In this document: positions 1-8,763 of the stretch, piece by piece
Layout: every line of letters starts with the position of its first letter
How positions within the stretch are numbered: position 1 is the first letter of the stretch
Assembly (NCBI GenBank): GCA_910578665.1
Contig: CAJTQU010000008.1
Span: 7,374 to 71,373, forward strand
Source: an uncultured Muribaculaceae bacterium
GTDB lineage: Bacteria > Bacteroidota > Bacteroidia > Bacteroidales > Muribaculaceae
Direction of reading: 5' to 3'
DNA length: 64,000 bases
The notes under the pieces: generated by a model
What the model was told of the DNA's origin: nothing
Database searches by the model: none
Seen by the model: the letters and a program-made list of their open reading frames with translations, nothing else
Program-made: the position numbers and the translations under genes

Positions 1-1
1 T

Positions 2-346
2 CCTGAAGGTGCCATACCCAAAGACGGACCTTCTGCAGGTATAACCATGGCCACCGCCCTGGCTTCTGCATATACACGCCGCCGCGTACGCCCCAGACTG
101 GCAATGACAGGAGAAATCACTTTGCGCGGCAAGGTGCTCCCTGTAGGCGGAATAAAAGAAAAAATACTGGCTGCCAAACGTGCTGGCATCAATACTGTGA
201 TATTATGTGAAAAGAACCGTAAGGATATTGAAGAAATTAAAGAATCATATCTCGAAGGCATGCAATTCCACTATGTCAATACGATTGCCGAGGTACTAAA
301 CCTGGCCCTTACCGATGAAATCGACAACTCGCTACCAGAACGCTGA
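2..346 (+). CDS. lon: ATP-dependent protease Lon, C-terminal fragment
   Basis: The reading frame is open from the window edge (base 2) to a TGA at 344-346, so only the last ~114 residues of the protease are present. The fragment opens with [13 protein letters not shown], which holds the catalytic serine of the Lon proteolytic domain, and continues to [17 protein letters not shown], which holds the partner lysine. Together these are the Ser-Lys dyad. Lon is a cytoplasmic AAA+ protease that degrades damaged and regulatory proteins. The N-terminal substrate-binding and ATPase domains lie to the left of the window. A strong terminator follows at 381-426, so lon ends its transcription unit. Confidence 0.95.
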   Translation, partial: PEGAIPKDGPSAGITMATALASAYTRRRVRPRLAMTGEITLRGKVLPVGGIKEKILAAKRAGINTVILCEKNRKDIEEIKESYLEGMQFHYVNTIAEVLNLALTDEIDNSLPER

Positions 347-380
347 CACAATCGTAACTAATTATAAAGCAATATTATCT

Positions 381-426
381 GGCGCGGAGCATCTAATATA
401 GAAAAAGATGCTCCGCGCCATTTTTT
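381..426 (+). terminator. Intrinsic terminator after lon
   Basis: A 14-bp perfect stem, GGCGCGGAGCATCT (381-394) with AGATGCTCCGCGCC (406-419), is followed by six T's. It is a textbook rho-independent terminator 35 bases after the lon stop codon. Confidence 0.93.
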
Positions 427-537
427 CTAATTATTGAAAATAATTTATATAAAAACCACATCTCGGCGAACAATAAACACCATCCCAGCGTTTGCTATAT
501 GTAATCCAAAATCCAATAATCTATAATCCCTACTAAG

Positions 538-1047
538 ATGAGTGCAAAAGAAAATTTCAAGAAACGTTTGTTAGGCCTCCAGGGAAACTTGTTGAGTTTT
601 GCCTACCAGCTTACCACCAATCGTGAAGAAGCGCAGGATCTGCTTCAGGACACCACGCTCAAAGCCCTTGACAACGAAGACAAGTATGTAGACAATGTCA
701 ATTTCAAAGGCTGGATTTTCACAATAATGCGCAATATCTTCATAAACAACTATCGACAGACAGTGCGCAAAGCTACGGTCATAGACCAGACAAAAGAGCT
801 GTATCACCTCAATGTAAGCCAGGACAGCGGCATTGATACCCCAGACGGTTCATTTGCTATTAAGGAGATAAGCGAAGCGATTAATTCATTCTCAGATGAT
901 TACCGCATTCCATTCAGCATGCATGTGGCCGGCTATAAGTATCAGGAAATAGCAGAAAAGATGCAACTTCCGCTTGGCACTGTAAAAAGCCGTATATTCT
1001 TTGCACGCCAGCGTCTGCAGGGAATGCTTAAAGATTACCAGCGATAA
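538..1047 (+). CDS. RNA polymerase sigma factor, ECF (sigma-70 family)
   Basis: This 169-residue protein has the two-domain layout of ECF sigma factors. Region 2 spans about residues 15-80 and includes EEAQDLLQDTTLKAL and FKGWIFTIMRNIFINNYR, which bind the -10 element and core polymerase. Region 4 spans about 110-165 and ends in YKYQEIAEKMQLPLGTVKSRIFFARQRL, a helix-turn-helix for the -35 element. The ATG at 538 is the first in frame and gives the usual family length. No anti-sigma gene or SusC/D partner lies beside it, so it resembles the solitary ECF factors common in Bacteroidales; its regulon cannot be read from here. A branched RNA structure follows its 3' end. Confidence 0.92.
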   Translation: MSAKENFKKRLLGLQGNLLSFAYQLTTNREEAQDLLQDTTLKALDNEDKYVDNVNFKGWIFTIMRNIFINNYRQTVRKATVIDQTKELYHLNVSQDSGIDTPDGSFAIKEISEAINSFSDDYRIPFSMHVAGYKYQEIAEKMQLPLGTVKSRIFFARQRLQGMLKDYQR

Positions 1048-1100
1048 CAATAAATTACATATAAAATTATAAATTAAATAACACTTTTTACCTCTCAAAA

Positions 1101-1128
1101 TATGTGTGGGACATTTGTCTCACACATA
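1101..1128. terminator. Hairpin between convergent genes, no T tract
   Basis: A 12-bp stem (1101-1112 with 1117-1128, one G-U pair) closes a four-base ATTT loop, 54 bases after the sigma factor stop. It lacks a run of T's on either strand, so it may protect a 3' end rather than terminate by itself. Confidence 0.5.
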
Positions 1129-1143
1129 TACCTCAAGATATAA

Positions 1144-1197
1144 GGGCCTGCGGTGCTTCTTTCATAAGCATGACTCGTGAAGTCCCGGCGCAGGCCC
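1144..1197. other. Three-way-junction RNA structure between convergent genes
   Basis: Outer arms GGGCCTGCG (1144-1152) and CGCAGGCCC (1189-1197) pair perfectly over 9 bp. Inside are two further hairpins: TGCTT/AAGCA (1154-1158 with 1166-1170) and GACT/AGTC (1172-1175 with 1181-1184, loop CGTGA). The folded form is a compact cloverleaf-like junction lying between the ECF sigma gene and the oppositely oriented glycosyltransferase. It may be a bidirectional terminator or RNA end; no known family was recognised. Confidence 0.5.
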
Positions 1198-1238
1198 CGT
1201 AGAGATTATATGGATATTTGGTTGACAGGCAGACTTTC

Positions 1239-2222
1239 TTAATGATTGTCTGTCTGTCTATTTTTACCTGGCAACAATAATGATACTCGGTATGCAAAGG
1301 CAAAGGCAAGCCTGTAAATTATGCCGACATGCCTGAATCGCATTATATGGCTGTTGACTTCAGGAAAAGTGTCTCTCCACAAACGGAGCCTTTTCAACGG
1401 ATGGCGTAGTGCCTGAGACGATCTAAGGAATTTTACCTTGGCTATAAATTTCACATACTCCAGAAACGGAGCGTATTTCTCAGATATTCCAGCCTTGTCA
1501 AAATACCCCTGCAGACGCCTGGCCACATCCAAATGCTGGTTGAGTATGCGTTCAGTCCCGGAATGTGTCAGCGAACCTGCGTCAGGATCAATCACATAAT
1601 GATAATAAGACTCCCTTATAATTCTAATTACCGGCTCGCAAGCCAATAAGACACTGACCTGCTCCATGTCCTCCCAACAGTCTATACCTGGAGTGAATAC
1701 CATATGAGCTCTCAATAAATCAGTACGTATCAGCTTTGATAGAGTAAAACGGAGTGTGTCCAGACGCAAATCATTCAGACGGAAAGTCTCACTGGCATCA
1801 TAACGCAACTTGCGCGGCCTGCCACATCTTTCTTCGGTCATCTCTGCACATACAATATCAACATTACCGCAAGACGTCTCTTCCACCATGCGTGAAATCA
1901 TGCAAGAATCAATATAATCGTCTGCGTCTACCGCGATAATATAGTCTCCCTTGGCTTCCATGACAGCATCACGGCGCGAAGCCCCACACCCGGTATTGCA
2001 GACATGTCTTACAAACGTCATCTCCAGATCCGGATCAGTATTGTTATGGATTATTCTATCGACCTCGGATGCTGTATTGTCACAGCTCCCGTCATCTACC
2101 ACAATAACTTGGAGCGGACGATAAGTCTGTCCTACCACAGAGTTAAGACAGCGTGATATAGTGGTGCCGGCATTATATGCCGGCACCATCACAGAGACAA
2201 GTGGAGAATATTGTCCCGGCAT
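1239..2222 (-). CDS. Glycosyltransferase family 2
   Basis: This 327-residue protein starts with the GT-A fold signature: VSVMVPAYNAGTTISRCLNS (about 9-28), VIVVDDGS (about 39-46) and IIAVDADDYID (about 94-104), where the DxD-type acidic residues bind the metal and nucleotide-sugar. It should transfer a sugar to a glycan or lipid acceptor on the cytoplasmic face of the membrane; donor and acceptor cannot be told from sequence. The C-terminal ~120 residues are basic and helical, as in GT2 enzymes of capsule and LPS loci. It lies 10 bases downstream of the outer-membrane protein gene and is probably co-transcribed with it, although no other glycan gene is adjacent. Confidence 0.9.
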   Translation of the reverse strand: MPGQYSPLVSVMVPAYNAGTTISRCLNSVVGQTYRPLQVIVVDDGSCDNTASEVDRIIHNNTDPDLEMTFVRHVCNTGCGASRRDAVMEAKGDYIIAVDADDYIDSCMISRMVEETSCGNVDIVCAEMTEERCGRPRKLRYDASETFRLNDLRLDTLRFTLSKLIRTDLLRAHMVFTPGIDCWEDMEQVSVLLACEPVIRIIRESYYHYVIDPDAGSLTHSGTERILNQHLDVARRLQGYFDKAGISEKYAPFLEYVKFIAKVKFLRSSQALRHPLKRLRLWRDTFPEVNSHIMRFRHVGIIYRLAFAFAYRVSLLLPGKNRQTDNH

Positions 2223-2232
2223 TTGTATATTG

Positions 2233-2724
2233 TCAAAAATTATAACCTATGCCCATGCCTATGAATCCGCCGCTATAATCTTTCATCAGCGAATACTTTC
2301 CCTGCACGGTAAGTTTTATCTGCTGGGTCATATTAATATCAAATCCGGCACCGACATCACCGCCAAGGCGAGCCGAGCTGCCGCCAGAATAGCTCCAATT
2401 ATTAAATGTCAGACCTGCAAGAGGATATACCTGAACTCCCCTCGCTATAGAAAATGGGAAATGCATATCCGCACTCATGATAAAAGCAGATTTCCCGTCA
2501 TTGCGAAACACACAGCCCAGTTCAGGAGCGATACGCACATGGGGAGCAAAGGAGTATAGGAAAAAGAGATTGGTGTAGCCACCGTTGTTTTCCGTTGCGT
2601 AACCACCCAAAAGACCAAGCGTCATGGCGCCGCGTGCCTGCGCGGAAACTGACGGCACAGACGCGGATAAAAGTAATAAGGCTGCCATGCTTCCGGCCAC
2701 GAGCCTGAAAATCTTCTTAATCAT
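2233..2724 (-). CDS. Outer-membrane beta-barrel-like protein
   Basis: This 163-residue protein begins with a clear signal peptide: basic MIKKIFR, a hydrophobic stretch, and a likely cleavage after SVSA. The mature part consists of alternating hydrophobic and polar strands rich in glycine and aromatics and ends in GMGIGYNF; a terminal phenylalanine is typical of outer-membrane barrel proteins. It is short for a barrel, perhaps eight strands. No specific function can be assigned. It is the promoter-proximal gene of a two-gene unit with the glycosyltransferase. Confidence 0.75.
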   Translation of the reverse strand: MIKKIFRLVAGSMAALLLLSASVPSVSAQARGAMTLGLLGGYATENNGGYTNLFFLYSFAPHVRIAPELGCVFRNDGKSAFIMSADMHFPFSIARGVQVYPLAGLTFNNWSYSGGSSARLGGDVGAGFDINMTQQIKLTVQGKYSLMKDYSGGFIGMGIGYNF

Positions 2725-2799
2725 GCTTCTGAGTTGGATATTGAAATGATTGGGATTGTAAATTTCTTATAAAACGTAGTACGTATGAAAATGTTTTGT

Positions 2800-2807
2800 T
2801 AATTTTG
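2800..2807 (+). promoter_or_regulatory. Possible -7 element upstream of nadE
   Basis: TAATTTTG matches the Bacteroidetes -7 consensus TAnnTTTG. No convincing TTTG is present 19-21 bases upstream, and the leader to nadE would be about 135 bases, so this is tentative. Confidence 0.3.
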
Positions 2808-2948
2808 TAAAAAAGATTGATGGCCATGGTTGCCCGTCAATATAATCTCACTCATTATCCGGTTAATATACCAATGACCATAGACAAACTGGCCATAGGA
2901 CAGGGCACCCCCACAATCAGAACTAACTTGTCGATAAGCTAAAAAAGG

Positions 2949-4883
2949 ATGAAAGACTACGGATATATCAGGGTGGCCTCGGCCGTCCCCTCGGTAAATG
3001 TCGCCGACACCGGCTATAACGCGTCTGCCATATTACGGGCATTAGAAGAAGCATGCGAGCAAGGTGCCGGCCTGCTTGTACTGCCCGAATTGTGCCTGAC
3101 GGGATACACCTGTGCCGACCTGTTCATGCAGGAGACACTGCTTGATGCCGCCGAAGAGGCCCTGCGCGACATAGCATCCTGTTGTGACTGCGACACCGCG
3201 CTCATACTGGGCATGCCAGTAAGGCATGCCGGCGCGCTTTACAACTGTGCCGTGGCAATATCCAGAGGACGCATCTTGGGAGTAGTTCCTAAAACATTTC
3301 TGCCAAACTACGGAGAATTTTATGAAAAAAGATGGTTTGCTCCAGCATCCTCCGTTCCTCCGGGCACCTATACCGTTCTGGCAGGACAATCTGTACCGTT
3401 CGGCACAGATCTGTTATTCAAAATAGGCAATGCCACAGTCGGAATCGAAATATGTGAAGACCTGTGGACGCCTCTCCCACCCAGCACCATGGCCGCCATG
3501 GGGGGAGCACAAATAATCGCCAATCTGTCTGCGTCCAACGAATTGACCGGCAAACATGATTATCTGTCAGAATTAATCCGGAACCAGAGCGGACGCCTGC
3601 ACTCGGCCTATATTTATGCATCGGCAGGATTCGGAGAGTCAACCACCGACGTTGTGTACGGCGGCAAAACCATCATAGCAGAAAACGGCACCATACTCCG
3701 CCAGTCGGCACGCTTCATGACAGAACCACAGATAGAGGTTGCCGATATCGACTTGCAATTGCTTGAGCATGACAGACGCCGTAACGGCTCGTTTACAGAT
3801 TCAGCCCGGCTGGCACACCACTCCCCTTTCCGCATAATAGAATGCGGTATCGCCGATAACATACCGGGGCAGAAACTCATGCGTCCGGTAGATCCAGATC
3901 CGTTTGTGCCGGCATCGGCCGCCAACCGTAACGAACGCTGTGACGAAATAATAAATATACAGACCGCGGGACTTATGCGCCGCCTGCACGCCACCAATTG
4001 CAAAAGCCTGGTAGTCGGTGTGTCCGGCGGTCTTGACTCCACGCTTGCCCTGCTGATAGCTGTCAAAGCATTCAGACAGCTTAATATAGACACTCAAGGT
4101 GTGTTAGGCGTCACTATGCCGGGCTTTGGCACTACAGACCGCACATACAACAATGCCATTACCCTGATCAAGCAGCTTGGAGCCTCCCTTAAAGAGATTA
4201 ACATTGCAAAAGCGGTAAGACAGCATTTTGAAGATATCGGACATGACGAAAACGTGCGTGACATAACGTATGAAAATTCCCAGGCACGAGAACGCACGCA
4301 GATACTGATGGACCTGGCAAACAAAACGGGCGGCATGGTTCTCGGCACAGGTGACCTGTCGGAACTGGCGCTTGGATGGTGTACCTACAACGGCGACCAA
4401 ATGTCCATGTACGGCGTTAACGCCTCCGTACCCAAGACGCTTGTAAAGCACCTCGTGCAATGGTTTGCCGACAATACGGAAGACCCGGCTCTGCATGACG
4501 CCCTCTGCGACGTTATAGACACACCCATAAGCCCAGAACTAATACCGGCTTCCTCCCAGGGAGAAATCAGACAAAAGACGGAAGACCTGGTAGGGCCGTA
4601 CAGACTGCATGATTTTTTCATATACAACATGATCCGCCACGGCTTCCATCCACGCAAGATATATATGCTGGCATGCAACGCATTTGCCGGAGTATACGAT
4701 AACGACACAATAAAACACTGGTTAAAAACATTTTGTCGCCGTTTATTTAACCAGCAGTTTAAGCGTTCATGTATGCCTGACGGTCCCAAAGTGGGCAGCA
4801 TAAGCCTTTCTCCGCGCGGAGACTGGCGTATGCCGTCTGACGCATCGTCAACCCTGTGGATCAAAGAATGTGAAGATTTATAA
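2949..4883 (+). CDS. nadE: Glutamine-dependent NAD+ synthetase
   Basis: The 644-residue protein fuses two domains. The N-terminal nitrilase-type glutaminase carries the Glu-Lys-Cys triad: E47 in LPELCLTGY, K115 in VPKTFLPNYGE and C169 in GIEICEDLW. The C-terminal synthetase has the ATP-pyrophosphatase P-loop GVSGGLDSTLAL near residue 360 and the later GTGDLSELALGW motif. It amidates nicotinic acid adenine dinucleotide to NAD+ using ammonia channelled from glutamine. The start ATG at 2949 is preceded by AAAAAAGG. The length matches the two-domain NadE family. It is followed by a separate promoter for tsaC, so it is probably monocistronic. Confidence 0.96.
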   Translation: MKDYGYIRVASAVPSVNVADTGYNASAILRALEEACEQGAGLLVLPELCLTGYTCADLFMQETLLDAAEEALRDIASCCDCDTALILGMPVRHAGALYNCAVAISRGRILGVVPKTFLPNYGEFYEKRWFAPASSVPPGTYTVLAGQSVPFGTDLLFKIGNATVGIEICEDLWTPLPPSTMAAMGGAQIIANLSASNELTGKHDYLSELIRNQSGRLHSAYIYASAGFGESTTDVVYGGKTIIAENGTILRQSARFMTEPQIEVADIDLQLLEHDRRRNGSFTDSARLAHHSPFRIIECGIADNIPGQKLMRPVDPDPFVPASAANRNERCDEIINIQTAGLMRRLHATNCKSLVVGVSGGLDSTLALLIAVKAFRQLNIDTQGVLGVTMPGFGTTDRTYNNAITLIKQLGASLKEINIAKAVRQHFEDIGHDENVRDITYENSQARERTQILMDLANKTGGMVLGTGDLSELALGWCTYNGDQMSMYGVNASVPKTLVKHLVQWFADNTEDPALHDALCDVIDTPISPELIPASSQGEIRQKTEDLVGPYRLHDFFIYNMIRHGFHPRKIYMLACNAFAGVYDNDTIKHWLKTFCRRLFNQQFKRSCMPDGPKVGSISLSPRGDWRMPSDASSTLWIKECEDL

Positions 4884-4891
4884 CTTGACTT

Positions 4892-4923
4892 TTTGGCCCG
4901 AATAATAAAGTTTATTAACTTTG
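4892..4923 (+). promoter_or_regulatory. Bacteroidetes promoter for the tsaC-men run
   Basis: TTTG (4892-4895) and TAACTTTG (4916-4923) are separated by 20 bases, a full match to the Bacteroidetes primary-sigma consensus. If +1 lies five bases after the final G, transcription starts at about 4928, on the tsaC ATG (4927) itself, leaving no leader. Confidence 0.8.
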
Positions 4924-4926
4924 CAT

Positions 4927-5511
4927 ATGACCGATGAAAGAATAGACTATGCCGATGACCTGCGTAACGCTCTCGACGTGCTTCGCAGGGGCGGTGTCAT
5001 CCTCTATCCTACAGATACTGTATGGGGGCTGGGTTGCGATGCGACAGACAGCAAGGCTGTGGCACGTATCTACGAACTGAAACAACGTGCCGAAAGCAAG
5101 TCGATGCTGGCCCTTGTGTGCGACGAAGCCCAGGCCGAACGCTACACCGACGATGCCCCGGAGATAGCTTTTACACTCATGAGAGAGGCAGACCGTCCGC
5201 TGACAATAATATTTGACAAAGGAAACGGACTGGCACCAAATATGCTTGCAGACGACGGTTCGGTCGGAATACGCATGACGCGAGAGAAATTCTCCAGAGA
5301 ACTATGCCGCAGACTGCGGCATCCATTAGTGTCAACATCGGCAAATATCAGCGGTTCGCCCACTCCTGCCATATTCAGCGAAATAGATCCTGAAATCATA
5401 CGCAAAGCAGACTATGTGGTGCATTACCGGCGTGATGACACGGCAAGGCACAAACCATCTTCTATAATCAAAATATCCGGCAACGGGGTATTCAGAATAA
5501 TACGGGAGTGA
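4927..5511 (+). CDS. tsaC: L-threonylcarbamoyladenylate synthase (TsaC/Sua5 family)
   Basis: The 194-residue protein has the YrdC/Sua5 fold, shown by RRGGVILYPTDTVWGLGCDA near the N-terminus and by a KQRAESK stretch and LVSTSANISG further on. It makes threonylcarbamoyl-AMP from threonine, bicarbonate and ATP, the first step of the t6A37 modification of tRNAs reading ANN codons. An in-frame TTG at 4921 falls inside the -7 promoter box, so the ATG at 4927 is chosen; the next methionine lies past the conserved N-terminal motif. Its stop overlaps the start of the next gene by four bases (GTGA), suggesting translational coupling. The length equals the short TsaC form rather than the longer Sua5 form. 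Confidence 0.92.
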   Translation: MTDERIDYADDLRNALDVLRRGGVILYPTDTVWGLGCDATDSKAVARIYELKQRAESKSMLALVCDEAQAERYTDDAPEIAFTLMREADRPLTIIFDKGNGLAPNMLADDGSVGIRMTREKFSRELCRRLRHPLVSTSANISGSPTPAIFSEIDPEIIRKADYVVHYRRDDTARHKPSSIIKISGNGVFRIIRE

Positions 5512-6926
5512 ACGATACAACTGCGCAAAGAGCCAAATACATAGCTGTTGACATAATAACTGCCAACATAGCCATGCTGTCTTTCGACATGGTTCGCTTC
5601 TACACACTGAAGAGCGAATCGGTGGGCTTCAACACTTTGCAATCGTTTCTCACATCCACTCCCCTCGTCATAGAACAAATCCTGCTCCCCCTTATGATGC
5701 TATGCGTCTACGCGGTGTCGGGATATTACAATCTTCCGTTCCAAAAATCACGACTACAGGAATTTTTCGCTACAGCGCTGAACTCGGGAGTTAACACAAT
5801 CCTGATATTTTTCGCCTTGCTCACCAACCAGCAGACATCGGTGCGTTCCACCAATTACATGATGTTGCTATGCCTGTTCAGCATACTGCTCGGCGTGACA
5901 TATCTGGGCCGATGGTGTATCACAAGCTCGACAGCGCGCAGGTTCCGCAACGGCAAAAAAGATTACAACGTGCTAGTCTCCGGACACAGGCAGTGGGCCG
6001 AAAGAATGGCGTCAAATATAATTGCCAATAAGAAACGAACCGGACTCAACCTGCTAGGCTTTATAACTTTAGACAACGATACCGACACCGAGATTATGGG
6101 GCTGCCCCATTATGAGACAGCACAGTTGGCAGAGGTATGCCGCCAAAAGCAGGTAAAAGAGATACTGATAGCCTCAGGAGGAATGGACGAAGATGCCATA
6201 TTACGTCTGATCTACGAATTATTCCCACTCGGACTACCCATTAAAATTTCGCCTGACGCCCTCTCCGCACTGAACAGCAATATACGCTTACAGAGCATAT
6301 ATGAAGAACCATATATAGACGCCTCTACTGCAAACGTCAGTGAATTCACCAAAAATTTCAAACGCATCTTTGATATCGTTGTTTCGGCATTAGCGCTATC
6401 CATATTAGCGATACCGATGGCCGTGATAGCCGTGATGATACGCCGCAGCTCTCAAGGCAGTGTGATCTTCCGACAAGAACGAATAGGATACCGCCAGCAA
6501 CCGTTCATGATATATAAATTCCGGTCTATGCGGCCCGATGCCGAGGCACACGGACCCCGGCTTTCCAGCGAGACCGATCCTCGTATTACTCCGTTAGGGC
6601 GTGTGTTGCGCAAATACCGTCTTGACGAACTTCCGCAGTTCTGGAACGTGCTGAAAGGAGATATGTCTCTGGTAGGGCCCCGTCCCGAACGCCGCTACTT
6701 TATCAATAAAATTATGGCAGAGGCTCCTTGCTACAGTCTGGTACACCAGGTGAGACCCGGTATAACATCATGGGGAATGGTGAAGTACGGCTATGCCTCA
6801 GAAGTGGCACAAATGGTGAAACGCCTTAAATACGACCTGGTCTATCTGGCCAATATGTCATTTATTGTAGACCTGAAGATTCTTATATACACCGTCAAAA
6901 CGGTGGTCAAGGGCAGAGGCAAGTAA
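5508..6926 (+). CDS. Polyprenyl-phosphate sugar phosphotransferase (exopolysaccharide initiation)
   Basis: This 472-residue membrane protein has four or so N-terminal transmembrane segments (within residues 1-140), a nucleotide-binding-like CoA_binding_3 middle region, and a C-terminal bacterial sugar-transferase domain. That domain starts with KRIFDIVVSALAL and contains VIFRQERIGYRQQPFMIYKF, LRKYRLDELPQFWNVLKGDM and SLVGPRPE. Such enzymes move a sugar-1-phosphate from a UDP-sugar onto undecaprenyl phosphate to start a surface polysaccharide. It begins with GTG at 5508, overlapping the tsaC stop codon. No capsule genes lie beside it, so it may be a housekeeping or glycoprotein-glycan initiator; the sugar is unknown. 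Confidence 0.9.
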   Translation: MNDTTAQRAKYIAVDIITANIAMLSFDMVRFYTLKSESVGFNTLQSFLTSTPLVIEQILLPLMMLCVYAVSGYYNLPFQKSRLQEFFATALNSGVNTILIFFALLTNQQTSVRSTNYMMLLCLFSILLGVTYLGRWCITSSTARRFRNGKKDYNVLVSGHRQWAERMASNIIANKKRTGLNLLGFITLDNDTDTEIMGLPHYETAQLAEVCRQKQVKEILIASGGMDEDAILRLIYELFPLGLPIKISPDALSALNSNIRLQSIYEEPYIDASTANVSEFTKNFKRIFDIVVSALALSILAIPMAVIAVMIRRSSQGSVIFRQERIGYRQQPFMIYKFRSMRPDAEAHGPRLSSETDPRITPLGRVLRKYRLDELPQFWNVLKGDMSLVGPRPERRYFINKIMAEAPCYSLVHQVRPGITSWGMVKYGYASEVAQMVKRLKYDLVYLANMSFIVDLKILIYTVKTVVKGRGK

Positions 6927-6963
6927 CCTAAACATCACACAAACAGTAAGAACATAGCTAAAA

Positions 6964-8763
6964 ATGGCATATAAAGAACATAACGGGCCTCTGAGCAACT
7001 GGTGGTTATCGCTGGTAATGTGGCGCGAAAGACATATAAAGGAAAAGAACTTCCTTATAATACTGGCACTAATCGTAGGCCTGGTATGCGGATTCGCCGC
7101 GCTTATACTGAAATGGCTCATACATGTCATCTCCGACCTGCTCACCTCCCACCTCAGCACCACGTCTGCCAACTGGACCTATCTGGCGCTCCCAGTCATA
7201 GGCATAATTATTGTGACATTGTTTGTGCGCTACATAGTAAAAGATAATATCTCTCACGGCGTGACACGGGTACTGTATGCCATATCTCAACGCAAATCAC
7301 GCCTGAAAGCGCACAACATGTATACATCCATCGTGGCCTCGTCTATAACTATAGGATTTGGCGGTTCTGTCGGCGCGGAAGGCCCGATAGTCTATACAGG
7401 GGCTGCCATAGGCTCCAACATAGGGCAGGCGTTCAGACTTTCGCCGCGTATACTGATGCTGTTGGTGGGCTGCGGCGCGGCAGCAGGAATAGCCGGTATC
7501 TTCCGTGCCCCGATAGCCGGTATGCTGTTCACCCTCGAAGTGCTCATGATAGACCTGACCGGTGCCACGGTCATGCCTCTGCTAATATCGTCAATCACGG
7601 CTGCCACAGTGGCTTATGTGGCTGAAGGCTATTCGGCTGAATTCTTTTTCACGCAAAGCGAGGAATTCTTCACAGCCAAAATACCGTATGTAATACTTCT
7701 GGGCATATTCTGCGGTTTCGTATCACTCTATTTCACCCGTGTCATAGGGCTTATGGAAGGCCTGTTCAGAAGCATGAAGAGCCGCACTGTCAAAATATGT
7801 GCCGGCGGCGCTATACTGGCCACACTCATCTTTCTCTTCCCTCCGCTGTATGGCGAAGGCTATACGTCAATCAACCATCTGCTTGATGGCGACACATCGT
7901 CAATAGTAGACGGCTCGTTCTTCTATGTAGACCGTGATAATGTGTGGTTTATAGCCATATATATAGGCATGATCGTGCTTACAAAGGTCTTCGCCACCTC
8001 TGCCACCAATGGCGCTGGAGGTGTGGGAGGCACCTTTGCCCCCTCACTCTATGTCGGTGCCATGGCCGGATTCGTATTCGCCTATGTATTTAACAATCTG
8101 GACTTCGGCATCGAAATATCCAATAAAAATTTCGCCCTTATGGGGATGGCCGGCGTTATGAGCGGCGTAATGCACGCGCCTCTCATGGCCATATTTCTCA
8201 CTGCCGAAATGACTGGCGGCTATAACTTGTTTCTACCACTGCTGATAGTCTCTACCCTGTCATACGGCACCATACGCATCTTCGAGCCATACAGCATATA
8301 CACCATGCGACTGGCCAAACGCGGTGAGCTGCTCACCCATCAAAAAGATAAAGCAGTGCTCACACTGCTCAAAGTAGACAATGTGATAGAGACTGACTGC
8401 AAGCAGGTCAATCCGGACATGAGTCTCAAAGAAATGGTGGATGTGATAGCGACCTCGCACCGTAATATCTTTCCTGCGGTAGACCTCGAGGGCAACCTAA
8501 AAGGAGTGGTATTGCTCGACGATATACGCAACATAATGTTCCGTTCCGACCTATACCGCACAATGCATGTACACAAATTCATGTCAATGCCTCCGGCGCG
8601 GATAGACATACACGACTCCATGGACGAGGTGATGAAAAAATTCGACCAGACAAATGCCTGGAACCTGCCTGTGGTAGACGGTGACAAATATGTGGGATTT
8701 GTCTCCAAATCCAAGATATTCAATTCTTACCGCCGCGTACTGCGGCATTACATAGATGACTGA
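6964..8763 (+). CDS. ClC-family chloride channel/antiporter with CBS domains
   Basis: The 599-residue protein has a ClC transport domain of about ten or more helices and two C-terminal CBS domains (about residues 455-590). The selectivity-filter motifs are visible: GFGGSVGAEGP (about 131-141), with the gating glutamate at E139, and GGVGGTFAPSLYVGA (about 351-365). The CBS pair usually senses adenine nucleotides. The family exchanges or conducts Cl- across the inner membrane and supports pH or osmotic homeostasis. It is followed by fmt with a one-base TGATG overlap, so the two are translationally linked although functionally unrelated. Confidence 0.93.
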   Translation: MAYKEHNGPLSNWWLSLVMWRERHIKEKNFLIILALIVGLVCGFAALILKWLIHVISDLLTSHLSTTSANWTYLALPVIGIIIVTLFVRYIVKDNISHGVTRVLYAISQRKSRLKAHNMYTSIVASSITIGFGGSVGAEGPIVYTGAAIGSNIGQAFRLSPRILMLLVGCGAAAGIAGIFRAPIAGMLFTLEVLMIDLTGATVMPLLISSITAATVAYVAEGYSAEFFFTQSEEFFTAKIPYVILLGIFCGFVSLYFTRVIGLMEGLFRSMKSRTVKICAGGAILATLIFLFPPLYGEGYTSINHLLDGDTSSIVDGSFFYVDRDNVWFIAIYIGMIVLTKVFATSATNGAGGVGGTFAPSLYVGAMAGFVFAYVFNNLDFGIEISNKNFALMGMAGVMSGVMHAPLMAIFLTAEMTGGYNLFLPLLIVSTLSYGTIRIFEPYSIYTMRLAKRGELLTHQKDKAVLTLLKVDNVIETDCKQVNPDMSLKEMVDVIATSHRNIFPAVDLEGNLKGVVLLDDIRNIMFRSDLYRTMHVHKFMSMPPARIDIHDSMDEVMKKFDQTNAWNLPVVDGDKYVGFVSKSKIFNSYRRVLRHYIDD

